A stretch of 64,000 bases of DNA. It comes from an uncultured Porphyromonadaceae bacterium. GTDB lineage: Bacteria > Bacteroidota > Bacteroidia > Bacteroidales > Muribaculaceae. The notes beneath the pieces were generated by a model, which did not search any database, had not been told where the DNA came from, and was given only the letters and a program-made list of their open reading frames with translations. The translations under genes were made by a program, and so were the position numbers. Positions 31,801 to 40,364 of the stretch are shown piece after piece (position 1 is the first letter of the stretch; each line of letters begins with the position of its first letter). The stretch spans positions 1 to 64,000 of the forward strand of contig URAU01000008.1 in NCBI GenBank assembly GCA_900545955.1, given 5' to 3'.

Positions 31801-33747
31801 ATGAGCTATCTTAAATTTGATAAGCACCTGCTGATCAATCTCGACCAGAGTCTTCCGAAGGAGATGCTGCGTACAAACCAGGCCGGCGCTTATCACTGCA
31901 CCTCGATTGTGGGGTGCAACACGCGCAAGCAGCACGGACTGCTTGTGGTGCCCATCGGCGATGAGGAGTACAAGCCCCACGTATTGCTGTCGACTCTCGA
32001 CGAGACGGTGATACAGCATGGCGCTGCCTTCAATCTGGGGCTCCACCGCTATCAGGGTGGGGTCTACAGTCCCAACGGCCACAAGTATATCCGCGAGTTC
32101 GACTGCGAGAGCGTGCCGCGCGTTACGTATCGCGTGGGCGGCGTGATTCTTACCAAAGAGAAAATCTTCATCTCCAAGGAAAACCGCATCCTTATCCGCT
32201 ACACCCTTGTCGAGGCCCACTCGCCCACGACTCTGCAGTTCCGCCCCTTCCTGGCGTTCCGCGAGGTCAACTCGCTCTGTATAGCCAACGACCGCATCAA
32301 CACGGAGATGACACCGGTGCCCAACGGTATGGCCTGCTGCCTTTACGAGGGGTATCCGACGCTCTACATGCAGCTCACGCGCAAGCCCGAATGGGTAAGT
32401 CAGCCCGACTGGTACCGCAACGTGGAGTATGTGAAGGATCTTGAGCGCGGGGTGCCCTACTGCGAGGACCTCTGGGTGCCCGGCTATTTCCAGGTGAACA
32501 TCAAGAAAGGCGAGTCGATTATCTTCTCTGCCGGCCTGAGCGAGGTCAGCACGCGCTCGCTCCATAAGATGTATGAAAACGAAATAGCCTCGCGCACGGC
32601 GCGCACCAGCTTCTTCAACTGCCTGAAGAACTCGGCCAAGCAGCTCTATCTGAAGCGCGGCGACCACGAATATATGCTCTCTGGCTATCCCTGGGGCACT
32701 ATCCTGGCCCGCAACACATTCATGTCGCTTCCGGGCAACACTATAGCCATCGACCACCGCGACGATTTCGAGGAAATCATGGGCACCGCCGTGATGGCGC
32801 TCGACCGCTTCATGGCCGACGGCCATATATCGCGCACAATCCATGGCATAGACCTTCCCGACATCCCCTGGTGGGCCATATGGGCCATCCAGCAATATGC
32901 CAAAAACTACGGCCGCGAGGCTGCCGCCGGGCGCTACAGCCAGATTGTGACCGACCTTATCGACTTCACGCTTGCCGGGCGCCATCCGCGCCTGCAACTG
33001 CAGGAGAGCGGAATGCTCTCCACCGACGGCACCATGCAGCCGGCTTCGTGGATGAACTCCACGTGGGACGGCCGCCCGGTAGTGCCGCGCACCGGGCTGC
33101 TCGTTGAGCTAAATGCGCTCTGGTACAATGCTCTGCTCTTCGCCGCCGACCTTCTGGAGGGGAATCCCGACCTGGCGGAGCGCCGAGAGGCCTACATCGC
33201 CACGGCCGAGAAGATGAAGCAGCCTTTCATCGACACCTTCCTCAACGACTACGGCTACCTCTACGACTATGTGAACGGTTCTTACGCCGACCCCTCGGTG
33301 CGTCCGAGCATGGCAATCGCCATCGGCCTTGACTACTCGCCGCTCGACCGCCGCCAGCGCAAGGGTGTGCTCGACGTGGTGACGCGCGAACTGCTTACTC
33401 CCAAGGGGCTGCGCACGCTCTCGCCCAAGAGCTACGGCTACCGTCCATTCTATCTCGGTTCGCCTTACGACCGCGAGATGGCCATGCACAACGGCCCCTC
33501 GCGTCCGTGGCTCATGGGCTTCTACGCCGACGCCTACCTCAAGGTGTTCGGACGCAGCGGCGTGAGCTACATCGACCGCATGCTCATAGGCTTCGAGGAG
33601 GAGATGAGCCAGGGATGTATCGGCTCGCTGAGTCAGCTCTACGACGGCAACCCGCCATTCTCCGGCCGCGGAGCCATATCCCACGGCACCAACATCGCCG
33701 AGGTACTGCGCACTCTGCGCACACTCCGCCGTTTCGACCACGATTAA
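31801..33747 (+). CDS. glycogen debranching enzyme (amylo-alpha-1,6-glucosidase, GH133-type)
   Basis: 648 residues from ATG 31801; a TTG further upstream is not needed. The N-terminal ~270 residues are the beta-sandwich domain typical of bacterial and archaeal debranching enzymes (TNQAGAYHCTSIVGCNTRKQHGLLVVP). The rest is an (alpha/alpha)6 barrel with the catalytic acidic residues expected near YPWGTILARNTFMSLPG, SWMNSTWDGRPVVPRTG and YGYRPFYLGSPYDREMAMHNGPSRPWLMGFY. It removes alpha-1,6 branches from glycogen-like glucans in the cytoplasm. It is first in an operon with a GT4 glycogen-synthase-like enzyme and a GH57 amylase, so the unit handles intracellular glucan storage. Confidence 0.9.
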   Translation: MSYLKFDKHLLINLDQSLPKEMLRTNQAGAYHCTSIVGCNTRKQHGLLVVPIGDEEYKPHVLLSTLDETVIQHGAAFNLGLHRYQGGVYSPNGHKYIREFDCESVPRVTYRVGGVILTKEKIFISKENRILIRYTLVEAHSPTTLQFRPFLAFREVNSLCIANDRINTEMTPVPNGMACCLYEGYPTLYMQLTRKPEWVSQPDWYRNVEYVKDLERGVPYCEDLWVPGYFQVNIKKGESIIFSAGLSEVSTRSLHKMYENEIASRTARTSFFNCLKNSAKQLYLKRGDHEYMLSGYPWGTILARNTFMSLPGNTIAIDHRDDFEEIMGTAVMALDRFMADGHISRTIHGIDLPDIPWWAIWAIQQYAKNYGREAAAGRYSQIVTDLIDFTLAGRHPRLQLQESGMLSTDGTMQPASWMNSTWDGRPVVPRTGLLVELNALWYNALLFAADLLEGNPDLAERREAYIATAEKMKQPFIDTFLNDYGYLYDYVNGSYADPSVRPSMAIAIGLDYSPLDRRQRKGVLDVVTRELLTPKGLRTLSPKSYGYRPFYLGSPYDREMAMHNGPSRPWLMGFYADAYLKVFGRSGVSYIDRMLIGFEEEMSQGCIGSLSQLYDGNPPFSGRGAISHGTNIAEVLRTLRTLRRFDHD

Positions 33748-33777
33748 TCCCACTCTAACCAACCATAAACCAACAAG

Positions 33778-35037
33778 ATGAAAGCTTTAATGTTCGGGTG
33801 GGAGTTTCCACCTCATATCCTCGGCGGATTAGGCACTGCCAGCTACGGCCTCACCAAGGGCATGTGGGAGTGCGGCGACATGGACATCACTTTCGTAATC
33901 CCCAAGCCATGGGGCGACGAAGACCGTGAATTCGCCCATATAATCGGCTGCTCGCAGGTGCCCGTGGCCTGGCGCGACGTGAACCGCGACTATGTGGAGA
34001 GCCGCATCGGAAAGCTCATGGATCCCGACCTCTATTTCCGCCTGCGCGACAATATCTACGCCGATTTCAACTACATGCGCACCAACGACCTGGGCTGCAT
34101 CGAGTTCTCGGGCCGCTATCCCGACAACCTGCTTGAGGAGATCAACAACTACTCGATTGTGGCAGGTGTGATCGCCCGCACCGTCGACTGCGACATAATC
34201 CATTCACACGACTGGCTCACCTATCCCGCCGGCATCCACGCCAAGCAGGTGACGGGCAAGCCGCTGGTAATCCATGTGCACGCCACCGACTACGACCGCT
34301 CGCGCGGCAACGTGAATCCCACAGTGTTCAACATCGAGCGCGACGGCATGCTCAACGCCGACCATATCATCACCGTATCCAACCTCACGCGCCAGACCGT
34401 AATCGAGAAATACGGCATAGACCCCGCCAAGGTGACCACCGTACACAACGCCGTGGTGCCACTGAGCCAGGAACTGCTCGACGTGCAGGTTACCAAGCCG
34501 AAAGACAAGATCGTGACCTTCCTCGGCCGAATCACCATGCAGAAGGGTCCGGAATACTTTGTGGAGGCTGCCGCCAAGGTGCTCAAGCTCGACCACAACG
34601 TGCGTTTCGTGATGGCCGGCTCGGGCGACATGATGGACAAGATGATTTCCCTGGCCGCCGAGCGCGGTATCGCCGACCGCTTCCATTTCCCCGGATTCCA
34701 GAAGGGGAAGCAGGTCTACGAGATGCTCAAGGCCTCCGACGTCTACATAATGCCTTCGGTAAGCGAGCCATTCGGAATCTCGCCGCTCGAGGCTATGCAG
34801 ATGGGCGTGCCTTCCATCATCTCAAAGCAGAGCGGCTGCGCCGAAATCCTCACCAACGTAATCAAGACCGACTACTGGGACATTGACGCCATGGCCGATG
34901 CCATCTACTCGATCATAACCTATCCGGCCATGTACAATCAGCTCCGCGAGGACGGCCTCGCCGAGGTTGCCCAGATTACCTGGGACAAGGCCGGACGCAA
35001 AGTAATCGACATATATCATAAAGTGCTCGGCTGGTAA
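33778..35037 (+). CDS. GT4-fold glycosyltransferase, glycogen synthase-like
   Basis: 419 residues with a two-Rossmann GT-B fold. The N-terminus MKALMFGWEFPPHILGGLG carries the glycine-rich loop where starch/glycogen synthases bind the nucleotide sugar. The C-terminal half has FLGRITMQKGPEYFVEAA and the retaining E-x7-E motif in SEPFGISPLEAMQMGVPSI. In Bacteroidales this gene is regularly flanked by a debranching enzyme and a GH57 amylase, as here, supporting a role in glycogen synthesis from a sugar nucleotide. UDP- versus ADP-glucose cannot be decided. It starts 30 bp after the debranching gene. Confidence 0.85.
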   Translation: MKALMFGWEFPPHILGGLGTASYGLTKGMWECGDMDITFVIPKPWGDEDREFAHIIGCSQVPVAWRDVNRDYVESRIGKLMDPDLYFRLRDNIYADFNYMRTNDLGCIEFSGRYPDNLLEEINNYSIVAGVIARTVDCDIIHSHDWLTYPAGIHAKQVTGKPLVIHVHATDYDRSRGNVNPTVFNIERDGMLNADHIITVSNLTRQTVIEKYGIDPAKVTTVHNAVVPLSQELLDVQVTKPKDKIVTFLGRITMQKGPEYFVEAAAKVLKLDHNVRFVMAGSGDMMDKMISLAAERGIADRFHFPGFQKGKQVYEMLKASDVYIMPSVSEPFGISPLEAMQMGVPSIISKQSGCAEILTNVIKTDYWDIDAMADAIYSIITYPAMYNQLREDGLAEVAQITWDKAGRKVIDIYHKVLGW

Positions 35038-35109
35038 ATCCGGAGCATCATCGGCTCTCTCCGCTATATTTTCATCCCAACCGTAAAAATCATAAAAACG
35101 ACAACCGAT

Positions 35110-36594
35110 ATGAAAGCAATCTGCTTCTATTTCCAGATTCACCAGCCGTTCCGCCTGAAACGTTACCGCTTCTTCGATATAGGCAACGACCATTATTACT
35201 ACGATGACTTCGCCAACGACGACATCATAACCCGTATTGCCCACCGCAGCTACATTCCCGCCGCCCAGAGCCTTCTGCGCATGATCGAGGATACCAAAGG
35301 GGCTTTCCGCTGCGCGATCTCCATCACCGGCGTGGCTCTGGAGCAGTGCGAGCAGTATGTGCCCGAATTCGTCGACCTGCTCAAAAAGCTCGCCGACACC
35401 GGTCGCGTGGAGTTTCTCGCCGAGACCTACGACCATTCGCTCGCTTCGCTTGCCGATCCCGAGGAGTTCGCCATTCAGGTGAAGCTCCACTCGCAGAAGA
35501 TCAAGGAACTTTTTGGCCAGACACCAAAGGTGTTCCGCAACGCCGAGCTGATTTATTGCGACGAGATGGCGCCGCAGATCTACGAAATGGGCTTCAAGGG
35601 GTGCATCACCGAGGGCGCCAAGCACATCCTCGGCTGGAAATCGCCCGACTACGTCTATTCCGCCGCCTCGCAGCCAAAGCTCAAGCTTCTTCTGAAAAAC
35701 GACAAGCTCAGCGACGACATCACCCGCCGCTTCGCCGACACCAGCTGGAGCGAATATCCTCTTACCGCCGACAAATATATCGGATGGATTGCCGACACCC
35801 CTCAGGAAGAGCAGATTTTCAATCTGTTCATGAATCTGGAGACGTTCGGCGAATTCCACCATGCCGATACCGGAATATTCCAGTTCCTTGAGGCCCTGCC
35901 GCGCTTCGCCGCCGACCGTGGAGTGCAGTTCATGACGCCGACCGAGGCTGTCAAGACGCTCAAGCCCGTCGACACGCTCTCGATTGTTCACCCAATCAGC
36001 TGGGCCGACGAAGCCCGCGACACCTCGGCATGGCTCGGCAACAAGCTACAGAACGAGGCATTCAGCAAACTCTACTCCGTGGCCGAGCGCGTGCGCCTCT
36101 CCGACAACCGTCAGCTCAAGCAGGACTGGGGTCGCCTCCAGGCTTCCGACCATCTTTTCTACATGTCGACCAAGCATTTCGCCGATGGAGCCAGCCACTC
36201 GATGTTCTCTCCCTACGAGACTCCCTATCAGGCGTTCACCAACTATATGAATGTGCTTTCCGACTTCATCGTGCGCGTTGAGGAGCAGTATCCCATGAGC
36301 ATCGAGAACGAGGAACTCAACTCGCTGCTTACCACCATCCGCAACCAGGCCCGAGAGATCGAGACCCTAAACAAGGAGGTTGAGACCCTGCGCCTCAACG
36401 AGGAGCACCTCAATGAGGAGCATCTGCTGCGTCAGCGCGCCGAGGCCAAGCCCGAACCCAAGGCCGAGAAGGCTCCGAAAGCGAAAGCCGAGAAGGCACC
36501 CAAAGCCACTATGAAGGCTGAGAAAGCCCCTAAAGCTGCCTCCAAAGCCGCCGCAGAGCCCAAGGCAAAGAAAACCACCAAGGCCGCAAAATAA
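35110..36594 (+). CDS. GH57 family alpha-amylase/glucanotransferase with basic repeat tail
   Basis: 494 residues. The N-terminus AICFYFQIHQPFRLKRYRF is characteristic of GH57. Glu146 in VFRNAELIYCDE is the expected nucleophile, and the acid Asp should lie in the later barrel segment. GH57 enzymes hydrolyse or transfer alpha-1,4-glucan chains. From about residue 395 the protein continues as a coiled-coil-like stretch (RNQAREIETLNKEVETLR). The last ~60 residues are a lysine/alanine/proline tail with repeated KAEKAPKA units ending at TTKAAK, similar in composition to histone-H1-like tails. No signal peptide. It ends the alpha-glucan operon and is followed by a GC-rich terminator. Confidence 0.88.
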   Translation: MKAICFYFQIHQPFRLKRYRFFDIGNDHYYYDDFANDDIITRIAHRSYIPAAQSLLRMIEDTKGAFRCAISITGVALEQCEQYVPEFVDLLKKLADTGRVEFLAETYDHSLASLADPEEFAIQVKLHSQKIKELFGQTPKVFRNAELIYCDEMAPQIYEMGFKGCITEGAKHILGWKSPDYVYSAASQPKLKLLLKNDKLSDDITRRFADTSWSEYPLTADKYIGWIADTPQEEQIFNLFMNLETFGEFHHADTGIFQFLEALPRFAADRGVQFMTPTEAVKTLKPVDTLSIVHPISWADEARDTSAWLGNKLQNEAFSKLYSVAERVRLSDNRQLKQDWGRLQASDHLFYMSTKHFADGASHSMFSPYETPYQAFTNYMNVLSDFIVRVEEQYPMSIENEELNSLLTTIRNQAREIETLNKEVETLRLNEEHLNEEHLLRQRAEAKPEPKAEKAPKAKAEKAPKATMKAEKAPKAASKAAAEPKAKKTTKAAK

Positions 36595-36641
36595 GGCTCT
36601 AAAAGGCGGCAAAATAAGGTCGCAAAAAACCTCTTATATCA

Positions 36642-36677
36642 GCAGGCGGAGCACCCCCATCCGGGCGCCCCGCCTGC
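36642..36677 (+). terminator. terminator of the alpha-glucan operon
   Basis: GCAGGCGGAGCACCC pairs with GGGCGCCCCGCCTGC (two mismatches) around a short loop, followed by GTTTAAAC. It lies about 45 bp after the GH57 stop. Confidence 0.65.
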
Positions 36678-36716
36678 CGTTTAAACATTGCCCTATTGGG
36701 CATGCGCCCGGATGGT

Positions 36717-36841
36717 AGGAGGTGCGAATTATTTCGCACCTTACGCATTCGCGAAACGCTAAAGCCATAAAAGATAGTGTATTTGGGGGCCATGTGAGCA
36801 AAAGCCCGAACGCGTAAGGTGCGAAATAATTCGCACCTCCT
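36717..36841. repeat. 35-bp near-perfect inverted repeat with nested palindromes
   Basis: The left arm at 36717-36751 and right arm at 36807-36841 are inverse copies (34 of 35), separated by 55 bp. Each arm contains its own hairpin GGTGCGAA-TTAT-TTCGCACC. Similar CCCGGATGG text precedes the left arm. There is no coding sequence inside. It lies between convergent genes; it could be a MITE-like or cruciform element, or an unusually elaborate terminator. Confidence 0.75.
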
Positions 36842-36907
36842 AAGCTTCGCGCTGGGTTATGGCGATTTATTATATTTCGCGCTATTGGCCCCCTCCAAAC
36901 GCTAAGA

Positions 36908-36988
36908 CGGTGTGTCGAAATCCACGATTTCGACACACCGCCGGTTAGGGGAGTATCTTTGGGATGTATCGCCCCCGGGGCGGGGGCG
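36908..36988. terminator. terminators of the leftward PI-PLC gene, including the GGTGTGTC family stem
   Basis: CGGTGTGTCGAAAT at 36908-36921 pairs perfectly with ATTTCGACACACCG at 36927-36940. A second GC-only hairpin CGCCCCC...GGGGGCG lies at 36970-36988. Both lie downstream of the minus-strand gene ending at 37021. Confidence 0.7.
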
Positions 36989-37020
36989 CGGGTATCTGCT
37001 GGATTATCCGCAGGGGGAAA

Positions 37021-39945
37021 TCAGATGCGAACCTTGGTTACGTTGCTGCCCTGACGGCGGATGTAGATGCCGTTGGAGGGATTAACCACGCGCTGGCCCT
37101 GCAGGTTGTAGAATTCCACGGGTGCATCGGCATCGTTCTCGTCCAGGTTGATGCCATCGATGCCGGTTACTACGTCGTTGCTGTCGAGGTAGATAAGCGA
37201 AGTTGTGCGGTCGGGGGCGATGGCGTGTACACCCCATGCTTTCACGTCGGAGGGCTTCACGTTGAGAGTAACCGAGGTGGAACGTATGGCCTGGTCGGTA
37301 GTCCCGGTGAGCAGGGCGCGTGGACCGGCTGTTACGTCGGAGCTTTCGCTCGTCACGGCGGGGACGGCATAAACCATTGAGCCGTCTTTGAGTTTCACGA
37401 TGTAATTGTAGGAGTATTCGTCACCCAGACTTTCCCAGGAAAGTTGAACCTGGTTGTCGTTTAAGTCTGTCTTGGTGCAATCGAGTTTCTGATAAGGATT
37501 GCTCTTGAACGAAATCTCATCGGCGCCGTCAGCGAAGTTCACGCGGGCAGGAGCTTTCTTGGCAGCAGCGGGGCTGGGAGCGATAGGCATCTGGTCGTAA
37601 ACTGCGAAGCCGTCTTCGCCATAGCCCATCACAGCAAGCGAAACATTGCCGTTACGGTTGTAGTCGGCCAAACGGATTGTACCTCCGCCGCGCAACTGAA
37701 TGAAATCGAAGTCGAAACTGGAGAAAGTGCCGTCGCCCTGATTCATCAGGACGCCTGTGGCTGCGCCGTCCTTACGGTCGCCATCCGAAGCTCCCTGATA
37801 GGCGATGTCAGCATAGCCGTCGCCGTTAAGGTCGCAGATGTCGAGGCCGCTGCAATGCAGACCGGGGAAATTGCTGTTGTCAACAGCTGTGAAGTTATTT
37901 CCGCCCTGGTTGAGGAGGATGTTGAAAGTATGGTCGGAAGTGGCTGTTTCGCCGGTAATGACGAGGTCGAGCAGCCCGTCGTTGTTCAGGTCGGCAGCTG
38001 CGATGGCGCCGAATATGGTGGCGTATTGGCTGAGACCAGTCAGTTGCTGGCAGTTAAAAGAATACTGATGTTCAGACACTGTGGTGTTGAGGCAGAGCCA
38101 TATCTGGCGTACGCCCTCGGATGTGCGACCGGTGATAACGAAGTCGGGGCGTCCGTCGTTGTTGAAATCGCCTACTGCCATTGTGCCGTCAGCCACCTCG
38201 GGAAGTGTAATATTGGCTCCGTAGAATGTGCCTCCCTCGTTTTTAAACAGAGTGGGATAGGCATTTCTTGTTACGTCGTCCTCTCCTTCTTTTGTGTCGT
38301 TACCGCGTTTGAATACAACTACCTCGGGGCGTCCGTTCATGTCGAAGTCGGCTGTTATCATCAGCCCCTGCACTCGCTGTTCGATATCTTTGTCGTGCAT
38401 GTGGAGCTCCTGAGAATAGAGGGCAGATGTGATGTCTTTTCTCACTTCGTATGAGCCTCCTTTGTTGTCAAGTATAAAAGTTCCGCCCCATGTCCAATCG
38501 GAGCCGTTATATTGCCAGGTGTGTTGTCCGAAATTGAGAAAATCAACCTTTCCGTTGCGGTTGTAGTCGATGGGAACGAGGATGCGGTTGTAGCCTTTTG
38601 AATCGTTGCCCCATGGGTCGGTAGGATGGGCGCAGGGAATGCTGCTCCGAGATGAAAGGGTGTTGCCGTCGTTGTTGTAGAGATTGATTTCCAAATTCCA
38701 GCTGTCGGCGGTATTGCGATGCTTGTGGATAAGATCGAGTTTGCCATTGTTGTTCACGTCAACAAATTCGAGATTGCCACGGAAGCCATTATAATGGAAT
38801 GCGTCGTTTTTCACTTTGCGGAAGAGCGGAGCGACAACGGAGGGCGAGATTGTGCTTATGTAGCTGAAATTGTTTTCTATGATGGCATTTACCAACTGCT
38901 CACCATAGGTGGTACGGGTCTTAGTAAGTATGCCACCATTGTTATATGTGTGAGATTCTGCGCCAACGAAGTCTGCAAGCACCAACCCTAACGGACCGGG
39001 GTTGTAATCTGCACGTCCGATATAGTCGATAAATTCCTTGTTGCAGCGTTCTGCGTTTTCTGCGTAGCCGTCGGCGGTAGAAATACTGGGGTTAGTGTAT
39101 GCAGAAAGGAAGTTTATACCCCATGTCAGGTTAGTAATGTTGGGAGTGAAGCATTTGGAACTGGTGTAGTCCACAAGGCTTTTCATTGCCGTTACTTTCT
39201 GATTGAGTGCGTTGCCGTTTGTGTGGGCAAGGTCTTGAACGCCAATCATGAATTCCTTGTAGTTGTTGTATTCCGTTGCTGTCTTGGAGTTCGGGAAGCT
39301 ATAGACGTTGCTGTTATTGTCATTCCAGTTGTGCAGAATTACGGAATTCATATCGTTTTTCCAATCGACTAAATCATATCGGGGCAGAAGGCAGATTTTG
39401 CCACGTAGATGGCCGACCTGAAGATTTGGCTGAAAAGGAATCAGATATTTTTTGAAGCGCTCGTTGGAAACAAGTGCGTTAAGATAATCCGAGAGTTCTG
39501 CGGCGGTATAATCATCTGAAAGAACGCCCTTGCTACCTGGCAGCAGATGCATGATGAAGAACTCAGTCGGGTGCTGGTCAAGATAATCGCATAGTGTGTT
39601 GAAGGCATCGTTGAAGTTCTTATTGGTCTCGTGAGGACCATGGTTACACCAAAGCTGGTTGTTGCGGATGGCCGGGCGTAAATCAAGGCCACGCACGCCT
39701 TTGGATATTTGATCAGCAAGAGTCAGTGTCTGTGTCTGGGAGTTGTAGGCATTGCTTGCCGTAATGAAGCCTTCTCCGGTCATGGTGTCGTGCGAACCCG
39801 GAATCGATAGCGTGTATAAAAATGCTCCGTCGGGGAGCTCGGCCATCCAGTTGGCGTAGTCGCGGGCTATGGTGGCCTGCGAGCATACCAACGAGGCACA
39901 CAGCACGGCCGCGGCCTTCATGAATTGTGTAGCATTTAAGGTCAT
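37021..39945 (-). CDS. secreted PI-PLC X-domain protein with FG-GAP/VCBS repeats and T9SS-like C-terminal domain
   Basis: 974 residues. The signal peptide covers about 1-27. Residues ~35-330 form a phosphatidylinositol-specific phospholipase C X-type domain with the two catalytic histidines His52 (SIPGSHDTM) and His102 (WCNHGPHE), and the LADQISKGVRGLDLR strand. Then come at least six calcium-loop repeats of FG-GAP/VCBS type (DVNNNGKLDLIH, DYNRNGKVDFLNF, DFNNDGRPDFVITG, DLNNDGLLDLVITG, DLNGDGYADIAY). An Ig-like region follows, and a C-terminus YNLQGQRVVNPSNGIYIRRQG resembling type IX secretion sorting domains. Expected activity is cleavage of phosphoinositide, GPI-anchor-like or other glycerophospho-bonds outside the cell; a host-membrane target is speculation. 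It appears monocistronic. Confidence 0.82.
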   Translation of the reverse strand: MTLNATQFMKAAAVLCASLVCSQATIARDYANWMAELPDGAFLYTLSIPGSHDTMTGEGFITASNAYNSQTQTLTLADQISKGVRGLDLRPAIRNNQLWCNHGPHETNKNFNDAFNTLCDYLDQHPTEFFIMHLLPGSKGVLSDDYTAAELSDYLNALVSNERFKKYLIPFQPNLQVGHLRGKICLLPRYDLVDWKNDMNSVILHNWNDNNSNVYSFPNSKTATEYNNYKEFMIGVQDLAHTNGNALNQKVTAMKSLVDYTSSKCFTPNITNLTWGINFLSAYTNPSISTADGYAENAERCNKEFIDYIGRADYNPGPLGLVLADFVGAESHTYNNGGILTKTRTTYGEQLVNAIIENNFSYISTISPSVVAPLFRKVKNDAFHYNGFRGNLEFVDVNNNGKLDLIHKHRNTADSWNLEINLYNNDGNTLSSRSSIPCAHPTDPWGNDSKGYNRILVPIDYNRNGKVDFLNFGQHTWQYNGSDWTWGGTFILDNKGGSYEVRKDITSALYSQELHMHDKDIEQRVQGLMITADFDMNGRPEVVVFKRGNDTKEGEDDVTRNAYPTLFKNEGGTFYGANITLPEVADGTMAVGDFNNDGRPDFVITGRTSEGVRQIWLCLNTTVSEHQYSFNCQQLTGLSQYATIFGAIAAADLNNDGLLDLVITGETATSDHTFNILLNQGGNNFTAVDNSNFPGLHCSGLDICDLNGDGYADIAYQGASDGDRKDGAATGVLMNQGDGTFSSFDFDFIQLRGGGTIRLADYNRNGNVSLAVMGYGEDGFAVYDQMPIAPSPAAAKKAPARVNFADGADEISFKSNPYQKLDCTKTDLNDNQVQLSWESLGDEYSYNYIVKLKDGSMVYAVPAVTSESSDVTAGPRALLTGTTDQAIRSTSVTLNVKPSDVKAWGVHAIAPDRTTSLIYLDSNDVVTGIDGINLDENDADAPVEFYNLQGQRVVNPSNGIYIRRQGSNVTKVRI

Positions 39946-40364
39946 AAAGATAAAGTACTGGTTAAAAGTTATTGTTGTTAGGTTTATTATTCTTTGGATA
40001 AATCGCGTTTTGGGTATGCAAATATAATTTTATGAAATATGCGAAACTGGGGCTAAAAACGTCAATAAAGGATAATTTTGGGGCGCGGATGCGCTTTTTA
40101 GCGCGTTTGAGGCAGCGCAGAAGCAATTTTTGCAAAAAAAAATGGGGCGAGTCATGGTAGCCTTTAAAGTCGTTAGGGGCGTTAAAGTCCTTAAAGACAT
40201 TAAAGTCAGATCGGAATTGCCGCACGCTCTTTCTGGTTGGTGCCTGGATGTAGCAGAGGAATAAGCACGCAAAGGGGGTGTGTCGGGTTGAAGTGACCCC
40301 CGGACGCAAAAAGGCGGGGCGCCCGGGTGGGCGCTCCGCCTTTTGATGGAATTGTATGGAGGGG
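39946..40364. other. intergenic region with PI-PLC promoter, 9-bp tandem repeat and nifJ terminator
   Basis: On the minus strand TATATTTG (40026-40019) is a -7 match for the PI-PLC gene. TTAAAGTC occurs at 40164, 40182 and 40200 with a variant at 40191, a short 9-bp tandem series. The last 60 bp hold the nifJ terminator. No gene seen. Confidence 0.5.
40309..40344. terminator. terminator of nifJ
   Basis: AAAAGGCGGGGCGCC pairs with GGGCGCTCCGCCTTTT (one mismatch) around GGGT, directly after the leftward nifJ stop. The flanking A and T runs make it bidirectional in form. Confidence 0.8.
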
